Assembly (NCBI GenBank): GCA_964619555.1
Contig: CAZUDV010000005.1
Coordinates: 124,001-188,000, forward strand
Direction of reading: 5' to 3'
DNA from: JAGOPY01 sp964619555
GTDB taxonomy: Bacteria; Bacteroidota; Bacteroidia; Bacteroidales; JAGOPY01
DNA: 64,000 nt
Positions 27,010 through 36,600 of the stretch are shown one piece after another (within the stretch, counting starts at the first letter, position 1; every line of letters starts with the position of its first letter). The notes below the pieces were generated by a model. The model saw only the letters and a program-made list of their open reading frames with translations. It was not told where the DNA came from and did not search any database. Position numbers and translations under genes: made by a program.

Positions 27010-27330
27010 ATGGATGAAAATGAACAACTGGCCACCCTGATCAATAAAGACCTTGGGGGTGCCGGGGCAGAGTTGGTCGTTAATACCGGTATCACGGACA
27101 AAAGTGTTATCCGGGAACAGCTGGCCTACGTCATATCCAGGATGATGCAGGAAAATTTCGAACGCCTTTGCCAGGCCATGTACCGGTTAGATGTTTCAGA
27201 AATCAAATTCAATGAAGTTCTCACGACTTTATCAGTCGAACAGGTTCCTTATGCCATAGCCGACCTGGTAATTGAGCGGGAGATGCAGAAGGTCAGGACC
27301 CGGATGTTGTACAAACGGAAGGAATTATGA
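27010..27330 (+). CDS. Unknown helical protein
   Basis: 106 residues, soluble and helix-rich (NFERLCQAMYRLDVSEIKF, IADLVIEREMQKVRTRM). No family recognised. It is coupled to zupT by the ATGA overlap at 27327 and follows the DUF1289 gene by one base, so the three are probably one transcript. Confidence 0.72.
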   Translation: MDENEQLATLINKDLGGAGAELVVNTGITDKSVIREQLAYVISRMMQENFERLCQAMYRLDVSEIKFNEVLTTLSVEQVPYAIADLVIEREMQKVRTRMLYKRKEL

Positions 27331-28160
27331 CAGGAATGATCAACGGGATAGATTGGTCGACGTTATTACTTGCTTTCAGCCTGACAGTTTTCGCGGGGCT
27401 CGCTACCGGAATTGGCAGCGCCCTGGCCTTTTTCGCAAAGCAGACCAATACCCGTTTCTTATCTGTTTCCCTTGGATTTTCCGCAGGCGTGATGATCTAT
27501 GTCTCACTCGTGGAGATTTTCGTAAAAGCAAAAAATGAACTGGTCATTGTTTATGGAGAAAAAGAAGGTTACTGGTATACGGTTTTAGCCTTCTTCGCCG
27601 GTATTGCCCTGATCGGTATAATCGACAAGCTGATCCCATCCGCTGAAAATCCACATGAAATAAAGGGAATTGAAGAGATCAGCAAAAATCCGGAGGAACT
27701 GAAGGCCAGGAGATTGATGCGGATGGGGTTGTTCACCGCCCTGGCAATCGGCATCCACAACTTCCCCGAAGGGCTGGCCACATTTACCGCGGCCATCACA
27801 TCTCCTGAACTGGGGATTGCCATTGCCGTGGCCATCGCCATCCACAACATCCCGGAAGGCATTGCCGTTTCGGTTCCGGTCTATTATGCCACCGGAAGTA
27901 AGAGAAGGGCCTTCTGGCTGTCGTTCTCATCGGGCCTGGCCGAACCGGTCGGGGCCCTGGTCGGTTACCTGCTGCTGATGCCTTTCCTCAGTCCGACCAT
28001 TTTTGGGCTGCTTTTTGCCGGAGTGGCCGGTATTATGGTCTTTATCAGCCTGGATGAACTGCTTCCAAGCGCTGAAAAATACGGTGAACATCATCTTTCC
28101 ATATACGGTTTGATCGCCGGAATGGCAGTCATGGCAGTCAGTCTGCTGCTGTTCGTCTAG
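27327..28160 (+). CDS. zupT: Zinc transporter ZupT (ZIP family)
   Basis: 277 residues with eight hydrophobic segments. The two ZIP metal-site motifs HNFPEGLAT and HNIPEGIAV are complete, and the last third has the ISLDELLPSA segment. It imports zinc and probably other divalent ions across the inner membrane. Confidence 0.94.
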   Translation: MTGMINGIDWSTLLLAFSLTVFAGLATGIGSALAFFAKQTNTRFLSVSLGFSAGVMIYVSLVEIFVKAKNELVIVYGEKEGYWYTVLAFFAGIALIGIIDKLIPSAENPHEIKGIEEISKNPEELKARRLMRMGLFTALAIGIHNFPEGLATFTAAITSPELGIAIAVAIAIHNIPEGIAVSVPVYYATGSKRRAFWLSFSSGLAEPVGALVGYLLLMPFLSPTIFGLLFAGVAGIMVFISLDELLPSAEKYGEHHLSIYGLIAGMAVMAVSLLLFV

Positions 28161-28197
28161 TTTAATTTTATCCAGTCTGCATTAAAATAATTATTCT

Positions 28198-28205
28198 TAA
28201 TTTTG
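28198..28205 (+). promoter_or_regulatory. Candidate -7 box for flavodoxin
   Basis: TAATTTTG fits TAnnTTTG, 23 bases before the ATG at 28229. Confidence 0.5.
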
Positions 28206-28228
28206 CAGCGAATATAACCGTCTTAAGC

Positions 28229-28732
28229 ATGAAAAATATCGGGATCTTCTATGGTTCCTCAACCGGCCAGACCGAGATGGTAGCCGAAAAACTACTGTCA
28301 CTATTCGGCGAAGATGTAGCCGAACTGATCAATGTCGATATTGCCACCCAACAAGACCTGGAACGATTTCCTTACCTGGTATTCGGAACACCCACATGGG
28401 GAGTAGGGGAAATGCAGGACGACTGGGAAGATTTTTCTGAGACGGTGACGAAAGCCAACTTGAAAGGGAAGAAAGTCGCCCTGTTCGGACTGGGTGACCA
28501 GGATACCTATCCCGACAGTTTTGCGGATGGCGTCGGTGTTTTGTATGAAAAGATAAAGGATAAGACGAAAATCGTTGGCCACTGGCCTAAAGCAGGATAT
28601 GTGTTCCACGAATCCGAAGCCTACAGGGACCATCATTTTGTCGGGCTAATCCTGGACCAGGAAAACCAGGCGGATAAAACACCGGAACGGCTGAACAAAT
28701 GGGTGGAACTGCTGAAGAAAGAATTTAAATAA
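28229..28732 (+). CDS. fldA: Flavodoxin
   Basis: 167 residues, long-chain flavodoxin. The FMN phosphate loop is GSSTGQTEMVAEKL; FGTPTWGVGEMQDDW and FGLGDQDTYPDSFADG form the isoalloxazine loops. It carries low-potential electrons in the cytoplasm, as expected in an anaerobe in place of ferredoxin under iron shortage. Confidence 0.95.
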   Translation: MKNIGIFYGSSTGQTEMVAEKLLSLFGEDVAELINVDIATQQDLERFPYLVFGTPTWGVGEMQDDWEDFSETVTKANLKGKKVALFGLGDQDTYPDSFADGVGVLYEKIKDKTKIVGHWPKAGYVFHESEAYRDHHFVGLILDQENQADKTPERLNKWVELLKKEFK

Positions 28733-28743
28733 AGAAGATATTA

Positions 28744-28889
28744 GGGCTGTCTCAAAATCCACTAAAATTTCCGGCAAAAGCCTCTGAATTAAAACGAAAA
28801 AATCGCAAAGTATCTGTAAAATTTCATTTGACAGACTTTGCGATTAATTTTTGCGGGCTATGAGTGAAAAAAGACTTGTAAGACAGCCC
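28744..28889. mobile_element. Short MITE-like element with IS-type ends
   Basis: The ends GGGCTGTCT (28744-28752) and AGACAGCCC (28881-28889) are exact inverted repeats and look like the ends of transposase-family IS elements. It has no transposase. Inside lies another long inverted repeat (AATCGCAAAGT ... ACTTTGCGATT). No clear target duplication. It sits between the converging fldA and Hsp20 genes and may end both transcripts. Confidence 0.65.
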
Positions 28890-28896
28890 CCTTTCA

Positions 28897-29313
28897 CTAA
28901 GCAATCTGAATCTCCTTCCGGATCTTCACTTCTTCCTTGCGCGGAAGCGTAACCGAAAGAATTCCGTTGTTAAATTCTGCTTTAATGTTCTCCTGGTCAA
29001 TGGTTTCCCCGAGGTTGAATGTGCGGCAGAAATCGGACTTGCCAAATTCTTTCAGCCGGTAATGCACTTCCTGGTTTTCTTCCGTCCGGGAGCGTTCGGA
29101 TTGAATCTTTAAAACATCCTTCTCAATGCTGATCCGGATATCTTCCCTGCTGAACCCAGGTACGGCCATTTCAAGATAAAATGCTTTTTCGTCCTCAGTG
29201 ATGTTGGCAGCAGGAGTCCACCGGCACCTCCTCTCGGTTTCCTGTTCCTGGTTCATGAAATTTTTCATTATCATCCGCATAACGGGGTCGTAGGATATTC
29301 TTGTGTGTGTCAT
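28897..29313 (-). CDS. Hsp20 small heat-shock protein
   Basis: 138 residues. The alpha-crystallin domain shows YLEMAVPGFSREDIRISIE, the conserved EFNNGILSVTLP near the C-terminus and an IRKEIQIA tail. It is an ATP-independent holdase for unfolding proteins. Start set at 29313 (MTHTRISYD), because the extra upstream frame (KPQFKIQNLKFKIS) only translates the TGAATTT heptamers. Confidence 0.93.
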   Translation of the reverse strand: MTHTRISYDPVMRMIMKNFMNQEQETERRCRWTPAANITEDEKAFYLEMAVPGFSREDIRISIEKDVLKIQSERSRTEENQEVHYRLKEFGKSDFCRTFNLGETIDQENIKAEFNNGILSVTLPRKEEVKIRKEIQIA

Positions 29314-29320
29314 GGCTGTT

Positions 29321-29355
29321 GAAATTTTGAATTTTAAGTTTTGAATTTTGAATTG
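29321..29355. repeat. Five TGAATTT-type heptamers
   Basis: GAAATTT, TGAATTT, TAAGTTT, TGAATTT, TGAATTG, exact 7-base spacing, directly upstream of Hsp20. Confidence 0.88.
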
Positions 29356-29469
29356 GGGCTTCAATTTTCATTCCATTGCTATAAAAATGAAGTGAGATGT
29401 CATAATGGCAGTCATGATAAACAAAGTCTGCCATTTTAGCAGATATGTACTTCAAAATTCAAAATTAGT

Positions 29470-30975
29470 CTAGCCACAGTGGAAATACTTCTGTACCAGG
29501 TTCATGATCTCCTCTTCGTTGGTGCCGATATCATGGCGGAGGGTTTTGTCTTCAAAAGCCTTGAGATAGCGGACGATCCAGTTGATCATGCCTTCCGAGA
29601 AAATATTGTGTTTCAGGTAGTAGTTTTTCTGGCGCACCAGGGCTTCGGCCGATTCCCAGCAGGAAGAAGGCAGTTGGGACAGGCTTTTCAGCCTGTCTTT
29701 ATGTTCATCCTTGAAGATGTTGACATCTACATATGTACGATCGGCATAGTCAAGTGAGTCCTTCATTTCATCCAGCCCCAGCCTGGCTGCCACTGCGAGT
29801 CCGGCCATCAGCAGGTAAATATCCGCAGAGCCGTCGGCGCCACGGTATTCCACGGTCTGTTTTTCGGTAAAACTGTTTTTAGGGGCCGGCTCCAACGGAT
29901 TGGCCATATGGATCATGTTCACATTGCCGGTCCATCCAAGCGGAACTCGCACCAGTACTGACCGGTTCCGGTCGCCCCAGCAAATATTGGTGGGGGCCTC
30001 CTGGTGGGGAACCAGGCGAAAATAGGATGTTGGATTGATATTCCCGAATGCAGTGAGTGAAGGGGCCAGCTCCAGGAAACCAGCAATCATCTTTTTTGCC
30101 GTATGGCTCAGGGCACCCTTTTCAATCATGACATTTTTTCCATCCTTCATCAGCCGGGTATGAATATGCAACCCGCTTCCCGCTTTCCCGATCGTGATCT
30201 TGGGAGCAAATGAAACATGCACGCCATATTTGAACGCCAGCGACCTGAGGATCCATTTCGCAATGAGCAGTTGTTCCGCCGCACTTTCGAGGGGGCATGG
30301 CAGGAACTCGATCTCGTTCTGTTCATAGATCATATCTCCCTTCACAAAATTCCCGACCTCGGAATGGCCATATTTGATCTGTGCACCGGCCTGAGCCATT
30401 GCCTGCATAGCCTCTGAGCGGAAATTCTCCCACTTCGTAAAGGGGGAGGATTCATGATATCCTCTCTGGTCGACAGCTAAGAATAAGTCCTCTTTCGGAC
30501 TGATCACATAATACTCCAGTTCGCCCATAGCCTGGAGCTCCAGTCCGGTGGCATCCTTCAATGCCCTGTCAGCCTTTTTGAGTATGTATTCGGGCGAACT
30601 TTCCAGCGGCTCTCCGTCTTTGTTAAAATAAGAGCATATGATATCCAGGGTCGGTATTTCCGTGAAGGGATTGACAAAGGCGGTCCTGTACTTCGGGATG
30701 ACGTAAAGATCACTGGAGCCCGCTTCGATAAATGAAAACAGACTGGAACCATCCACCCTCTCCCCCATTGTAAGGATCGTTTCGAGATGCTCCCGGCTGT
30801 TAATGATAAAATTAAGCGTTTTCAACCGCCCATCCCATCCCACATACCTGAAATTGATCATCTCAATGTTATTGTCTTCGGCATATTTCATGATATCCTG
30901 AAGCGTAAACTCCTCAGCAGGCTTGTTCAGGTACTGAACCAGCGGATTTGGGTTCATTTCCGTAAATGCTTTCAT
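29470..30975 (-). CDS. Glutamine synthetase, divergent type I-like
   Basis: 501 residues. An N-terminal beta-grasp (about 20-110) precedes the catalytic barrel. Motifs: GELEYYVISP, EQNEIEF for the usual GQNEI, the ATP-binding GSGLHIHTRL, SYFRLVPHQEAPTN and the adenylation-loop region NRSVLVR. These are the GS catalytic blocks, but the protein differs from standard GlnA in several spots, so a glutamate-like ligation with another amine is possible. No glnK or nif gene nearby. Confidence 0.85.
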   Translation of the reverse strand: MKAFTEMNPNPLVQYLNKPAEEFTLQDIMKYAEDNNIEMINFRYVGWDGRLKTLNFIINSREHLETILTMGERVDGSSLFSFIEAGSSDLYVIPKYRTAFVNPFTEIPTLDIICSYFNKDGEPLESSPEYILKKADRALKDATGLELQAMGELEYYVISPKEDLFLAVDQRGYHESSPFTKWENFRSEAMQAMAQAGAQIKYGHSEVGNFVKGDMIYEQNEIEFLPCPLESAAEQLLIAKWILRSLAFKYGVHVSFAPKITIGKAGSGLHIHTRLMKDGKNVMIEKGALSHTAKKMIAGFLELAPSLTAFGNINPTSYFRLVPHQEAPTNICWGDRNRSVLVRVPLGWTGNVNMIHMANPLEPAPKNSFTEKQTVEYRGADGSADIYLLMAGLAVAARLGLDEMKDSLDYADRTYVDVNIFKDEHKDRLKSLSQLPSSCWESAEALVRQKNYYLKHNIFSEGMINWIVRYLKAFEDKTLRHDIGTNEEEIMNLVQKYFHCG

Positions 30976-31009
30976 GTCAGCAGTCAGTTTGGTTGTTTTA
31001 AAAGGACGG

Positions 31010-31017
31010 CAAACATA
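31010..31017 (-). promoter_or_regulatory. Candidate -7 box for the glutamine synthetase gene
   Basis: On the minus strand TATGTTTG fits TAnnTTTG; the start codon at 30975 is about 35 bases downstream. Confidence 0.4.
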
Positions 31018-31123
31018 TTAAAATTTGCAAGATGATTGGCGGATGACCGGTAAATTAGAATGGTTATAAAAAGCTGAGGAAACTGGCTGACGGATTGACC
31101 CGTCTGTATAATTATCAGGCTTA

Positions 31124-31152
31124 TTGAGGATCGGTTAATTCCATTACCTTTG
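31124..31152 (+). promoter_or_regulatory. Promoter candidate with both elements, TerC gene
   Basis: TTG at 31124-31126 and TACCTTTG at 31145-31152 have 18 bases between them, close to the Bacteroidota -33/-7 spacing. The ATG at 31175 is 22 bases further. Confidence 0.55.
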
Positions 31153-31174
31153 CACAGAAATTCCGTTATTAACC

Positions 31175-32224
31175 ATGAGCAACGAGATCCTTTTCTTCAC
31201 CGGATTCATCCTGATCATACTTATCCTGCTTTTCATCGACCTGGGGCTGTTCAGCAAGAAAAGCCATGTGTTGTCACTGAAAGAATCCCTCTTCTGGACC
31301 AGTTTATGGGTTGGCCTGTCGCTGGCATTCTATTTTTTCATACGATTCAACGGCGACCTGATCCATGGTCTGAGGAGCATCGAAGAGATCCAGGCCAGCA
31401 TCGACAAATTCAAACATCCCCTGGACATTGCAGGGATGACCTTTGATCAGGCAAGGGCAGCTTACAACCAGACACTTTCGCTTCAATACATAACCGGTTA
31501 CCTGATCGAATATTCCCTGAGCCTGGATAATGTCTTCGTGATCCTGTTGATATTCATGTCGTTCAACGTTCCCGAAAAGTATTACAAACGGGTATTGTTC
31601 TGGGGCATCCTCGGCGCGATCATCATGCGTTTCATATTCATCTTCACGCTCTCTGCCATCATTGTGAAATTTGCCTGGGTCATGTATATCTTCGGGGCAT
31701 TCCTGGTATTTACCGCAGTGAAGATGCTTCTGGACTTCATTAAAAAGAAACAGGACAAGATCGATGTGGAACATCATCCCATGGTCAGGCTCACGAAACG
31801 ATTCTTCCCGGTGCATCCCAGATTTGAAGGACATAATTTCTTTGTCCGTATCAATGCCAGAAAATATGCAACTCCCCTTTTTATCGTCCTGATGGTGATC
31901 GAATTCACCGATGTCATCTTTGCAGTAGACTCCGTTCCCGCGATTTTCGCCGTTACCCTTGACCCATACATTGTCTTCTTCTCCAACATATTTGCCATCA
32001 TGGGATTACGGTCGTTGTTCTTCCTGGTCTCACACTTCTTCGGAAAGTTCTATTACCTGAAGATCGGCCTGGCAGCCCTGCTTGGTTTCATAGGTTTAAA
32101 AATGCTCGCTCATCATTTCATCGAAATACCGATCGAAGTTTCGCTCCTGACCATCCTGGGTATATTGGTGGTCAGTATCGTGGCTTCGTTACTGCACAAA
32201 GGACCTGAGACAAAGAATGTTTAG
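31175..32224 (+). CDS. TerC/Alx-family membrane protein
   Basis: 349 residues, about nine hydrophobic segments. TerC pattern: FIDLGLFSKK at the start, YLIEYSLSLDNVFV with the metal-binding acidic residue, FTDVIFAVDSVPAIF and a second conserved block FFSNIFAIMGLRSLFFL. Relatives export manganese and support metal homeostasis. I see no yybP-ykoY-type element in the 140-base leader. Confidence 0.92.
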   Translation: MSNEILFFTGFILIILILLFIDLGLFSKKSHVLSLKESLFWTSLWVGLSLAFYFFIRFNGDLIHGLRSIEEIQASIDKFKHPLDIAGMTFDQARAAYNQTLSLQYITGYLIEYSLSLDNVFVILLIFMSFNVPEKYYKRVLFWGILGAIIMRFIFIFTLSAIIVKFAWVMYIFGAFLVFTAVKMLLDFIKKKQDKIDVEHHPMVRLTKRFFPVHPRFEGHNFFVRINARKYATPLFIVLMVIEFTDVIFAVDSVPAIFAVTLDPYIVFFSNIFAIMGLRSLFFLVSHFFGKFYYLKIGLAALLGFIGLKMLAHHFIEIPIEVSLLTILGILVVSIVASLLHKGPETKNV

Positions 32225-32253
32225 GGTTGAATGTTTAGTGGTGAGTGTTGAAT
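32219..32253. repeat. Five GTTTAGG/GTTGAAT heptamers over the TerC stop codon
   Basis: GTTTAGG, GTTGAAT, GTTTAGT, GGTGAGT, GTTGAAT in exact 7-base steps; the first unit contains the TerC stop TAG. Confidence 0.85.
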
Positions 32254-32283
32254 GAAGGTATTTGGGGCTGAATGGTGGATGAT

Positions 32284-33360
32284 TCATCCCAGAAGCTTCT
32301 GTGCGGCAGCATATGGGCTTATTTTTCCCGAAAGGATGTCATTTTTCAACGAGTTCATTTGCTCCATGATATTCGGTCTGCTGTAAAATTTCTGCCGTAT
32401 GCTTTCATCCAGGGTGTCGGAAAAAGCCTGCAATGCCTGTTCCCTGCGTTGAAGGCTGAAAAAGCCCGAAGTTTCGGTCAAGGTTTTGTACTCCATTATC
32501 ATCTCCCAGATGTCGCCGATGTTGATCCCCTCCGCCGATGAAGCTGTAAGCACCCGCGGGGTCCAGCCGGATGGCGGTGGCGGAAACAGATGAAGGGCAT
32601 TTTTATATTCCCGGGCGGCCAGTTCGGCCTTTTTCACATTGTCCCCATCAGCTTTATTGATGACAATGGCATCGGCCATTTCCATAATCCCGCGCTTGAT
32701 GCCCTGCAGTTCGTCTCCGGCGCCGGCAAGCATCAGCAGCAAAAAGAAATCCACCATGGAGTGCACGGCTGTTTCGGATTGCCCGACCCCGACCGTTTCC
32801 ACAAAGATCACGCTGTACCCGGCCGCCTCGCAAAGGATGACCGACTCCCGGGTATTCCTGGCCACGCCGCCCAGGGTACCGGAAGAAGAGGAAGGCCTTA
32901 TGAAGGCATCCGGATCATTGGCCAGGTCCTCCATGCGGGTCTTATCCCCCAGGATACTTCCCCTGGTCCGTCGGCTGCTAGGATCGATAGCCAGTACGGC
33001 TATCCGGTTTCCATTGGATGTCAGGTATTTGCCCATTGTCTCGATGAAGGTGCTCTTGCCTACTCCCGGAACGCCGGTAATCCCCACCCGGATCGATTTG
33101 CCGGAATACGGCAGGCAGGCACTGATGACCTGCTGCGCAACTTTCTGGTGCTCCGGTAAACTACTCTCCACCAGCGTAATGGCCTTGCTCAGCAACGCCC
33201 TTTGTCCGTCGAGTATGCCCTGGACCAGATAATCCGCCCCTGGAATCCCTGCCCTGGACCTTTTGATTTGGCCAGCCGCATCGGGATTGAAGGCTGGGGG
33301 CTTATCAATCCCACCCTGCACCCTCAGCGCCGATTCGTCATGATGTTCTTTATCGCTCAT
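32284..33360 (-). CDS. meaB: Methylmalonyl-CoA mutase-associated GTPase MeaB
   Basis: 358 residues of the MeaB/ArgK G3E family. Walker A GVPGVGKST (about 97-105), LAIDPSSRRTRGSILGDKTRM, the DxxE-like FVETVGVGQSE switch and the NKAD base-recognition motif. It protects and reloads the B12-dependent mutase of the succinate/propionate route. The mutase genes are not in the window. Confidence 0.94.
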   Translation of the reverse strand: MSDKEHHDESALRVQGGIDKPPAFNPDAAGQIKRSRAGIPGADYLVQGILDGQRALLSKAITLVESSLPEHQKVAQQVISACLPYSGKSIRVGITGVPGVGKSTFIETMGKYLTSNGNRIAVLAIDPSSRRTRGSILGDKTRMEDLANDPDAFIRPSSSSGTLGGVARNTRESVILCEAAGYSVIFVETVGVGQSETAVHSMVDFFLLLMLAGAGDELQGIKRGIMEMADAIVINKADGDNVKKAELAAREYKNALHLFPPPPSGWTPRVLTASSAEGINIGDIWEMIMEYKTLTETSGFFSLQRREQALQAFSDTLDESIRQKFYSRPNIMEQMNSLKNDILSGKISPYAAAQKLLG

Positions 33361-33413
33361 TCAAACAAAATTAAGAGATTTTAATCCCGGTGAGAAGGAT
33401 TATTTATTTTTTA

Positions 33414-33421
33414 TACCTTTG
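33414..33421 (+). promoter_or_regulatory. Candidate -7 box for tRNA-Lys
   Basis: TACCTTTG fits TAnnTTTG, 17 bases before the tRNA 5' end. Confidence 0.5.
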
Positions 33422-33438
33422 CAGCCCTGTTTTAAATC

Positions 33439-33511
<73 letters not shown>

Positions 33512-33604
33512 CGACCTACTTTAAGATTTCTCTTAAAACCTTTTCATCTCAGATGTGTTTATTTCCCGGGCATTCGTTCCCTAAATACTCATAATGACAG
33601 GAAA

Positions 33605-36600
33605 ATGATTGATCAACCAGAATCCAGGCAAAAGGTCATCCGTCAATTCTTTCTGACCAACCTCGCCCTGAATAATAAAAATTCAGTCTATCTGCTGATA
33701 TTTATTCTCCTGGCATTCGGTTTTCTTTCCTACCGTTCGATGCCGAAAGAGCTTTTCCCCGATATCGTTATACCAACAGTCATGGTGCAGACGGTTTATC
33801 CGGGAAATCCCCCGCTCGACATGGAGAACCTGGTCACCCGGCCGATTGAAAAGGAAATTGAATCGGTCAAGGGCGTCAAGGAGATCAACAGCAGTTCATC
33901 CCAGGATATTTCAGCCATATTCGTGGAATTCAATACCGACGTGAACATCAAGCAGGCTGTGCTGGATGTAAAAGATGCGGTGGACAAAGCTAAAAGCGAA
34001 CTCCCCGACGACCTTCCGGCCGACCCCACCGTTACCGACATCGACTTTTCCGAATTCCCCATCCTTTACATAAACCTATCAGGTGACTACAGCATCAATG
34101 AACTGAAGACATTTGCAGAGTTCCTGGAAGATGAAATAGAATCCTACCCCGAGATTTCCAAAGTGGAGATCAAGGGACTCAACGAACGTGAGATCAGCGT
34201 TAACGTGGATCCGTTTAAAATGGAAATGCTGAGTATCAGTTTCGGAGACATTGAAAGCGCTATCGGCAATGAAAATGTCTCCATGGCAGCCGGTCAGTTC
34301 AAGGAGGGGGAATACAGGCGCTCGGTGCGTATCATCGGGGAATTTGAGAATGCCGAAGAACTGGCGGATATCATCGTGAAGCAAGAAAACGGAGATATTG
34401 TTTACCTGAAAGATATTGCCGACGTTGTCAATGGCTTCGCGGAAGCCAAGGATTATTCGAGGCTTAACAAGCAACCGGTCGTGACCTTGCACGTGATCAA
34501 GAAAGGGGGCGAGAACCTCATTTCGGCCACGGATAAAATATTTGCCGCCCTCGACCGGGCAAAAGAGGATGGGAGCCTGCCCGAAGGCCTGACAATCACC
34601 CTGACCAACGACCAGTCGGACCTTATCAAAAAGCAGCTAAGCAATCTCGAAAACAGTATGATCATGGGGGTTATCCTGGTCGTGCTTATCCTTTATTTCT
34701 TCCTGGGGGGGAGGAATGCCATGTTTGTCGGATTTGCCATACCCCTCTCCATGTTCATTTCATTCCTTGTCCTGGACCTGCTCGGTTACAAACTGAACAT
34801 GATCCTGCTGTTCTCCCTTATCCTGGCGCTCGGGATGCTGGTTGACAACGCTATTGTCGTAGTGGAAAACATATACCGCCATTTCGACCGGGGATATTCC
34901 AGAACTGAGTCCAGCCGCCTGGGGACAGGAGAGATCGCGGCAGCAATCATCGCTTCCACCGCCACTACGCTGGCAGCCTTCTTCCCGCTTATTTTCTGGG
35001 ACAGTCTAATCGGGGAATTCATGAAAGTTATGCCGGTTGTGCTGATCATTGTCTTATCCGCTTCCTTGCTGGTTGCCCTGGCTATCACCCCGGTCATTGC
35101 ATCCTCCTTCATACGGCTCGGTGATCAGATGCCTAAACCCAAAACGAGACGGACCCTGATCATTGCCATCGTTTTACTAGCCCTATCAAGCATTTTTTAC
35201 GCTGCCGGTCTGAACACGCCCGGCTCCCTCCTGGTGATCTTTGCCCTGATCGGACTGGCCAACCTTTTATTCCTGAACCGGATAGCCAGGTGGTTCGCCA
35301 AAGTATTCCTGCCCTGGCTGGATGGTTTTTATGCTGTAACAATCCGTTATGTCCTGGCGAAAAAAAGACCTTACTGGGTAATCGGAGGCACTTTCGGCCT
35401 GTTGTTATTTACTCTTGTCCTGATGGCGGTCAGGGCCCCGAAAGTAATCTTCTTCCCCGATATGGATCCGCAATACATCAATATAATGGCAACCCTGCCG
35501 GTGGGTACGGATATTGAAACCACGAACCGGTTCATGGGAATAGTGGAAAATGATGTGTATGAAATCCTGGAGCCGGAAATGAAAATCGTCAAATCGGTTC
35601 TTACAACGGTTGGAAATGGGGCCAAAAGCGAAAACGAGGGATTTGATATCTCCGAAACCCCGCACAGGGGAATGATCACCGTTACCTTCCTGGATTTTGA
35701 ACTGCGTGACGGGATCAACACTTTCAGGATTATGAGGGAACTCACCGATCAACTCGTCGACCGTTATCCCGGGGTGCTGGTTTCTGTGGAAAAGCAGAGC
35801 GCCGGGCCACCCGTCGGAAAAGCCATCAATATTGAAATAGCCGGAGAAGACTTCGACAAGTTGCTTCTCCTGGTGGACAAACTGCAACAAAAAATTGAGT
35901 CAGCCGGTATTGAAGGGATAGAAGGATTGAAGACCGATCTGGACCTTGGCAAACCGGATGCGACCGTCCACATCGACCGGGACAGGGCCCGGCGGTTTGG
36001 GCTTTCAACGGTGCAAATTGCCGGCACGATCCGGACAGCCCTGTTCGGCAACGATGTTTCCGATTTTAAGGTAGGGGAAGAAGAATACCCGATCCAGCTA
36101 AGACTTAAGGAAGAATACCGGCACAACATATCCACCCTGATGAATCAGCGCATAACCTTCCGCGACCAGGCCAGCGGCAAGATCCAGCAGGTGCCGATCT
36201 CGGCGGTGGCAGATATTTCCTACGGGTCTTCCTATGAATCTATAAAGCGGAAGGACCTGAATCGCGTGATCACGTTGAGTTCCAATGTCATTAAGGGTTA
36301 TAATGCCACTGAGGTGAACGACCAGATCAAGGCGGTTCTGTCCGATGAAGTGCTGCCGACCGGGTACAGCTACAGTTTCACCGGGGAGCAGGAAGAACAG
36401 GCCGAATCGATTGCTTTCCTCGGTCGCGCCATGCTCATAGCCATCGCCTTGATATTGATCATCATGGTCAGCCAGTTCAATTCCGTCGTCAAACCCCTGA
36501 TCATCCTGGTCAGCGTCCTCTTTTCCACCATTGGTGTCTTCGGGGGACTGGCCACATTCCGTATGGATTTCGTGGTGATCATGACCGGAATCGGGCTGGT

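Noticed and set aside
31030..31174. Manganese (yybP-ykoY) riboswitch upstream of the TerC gene
   Set aside because: No matching conserved core or stem pattern could be found.
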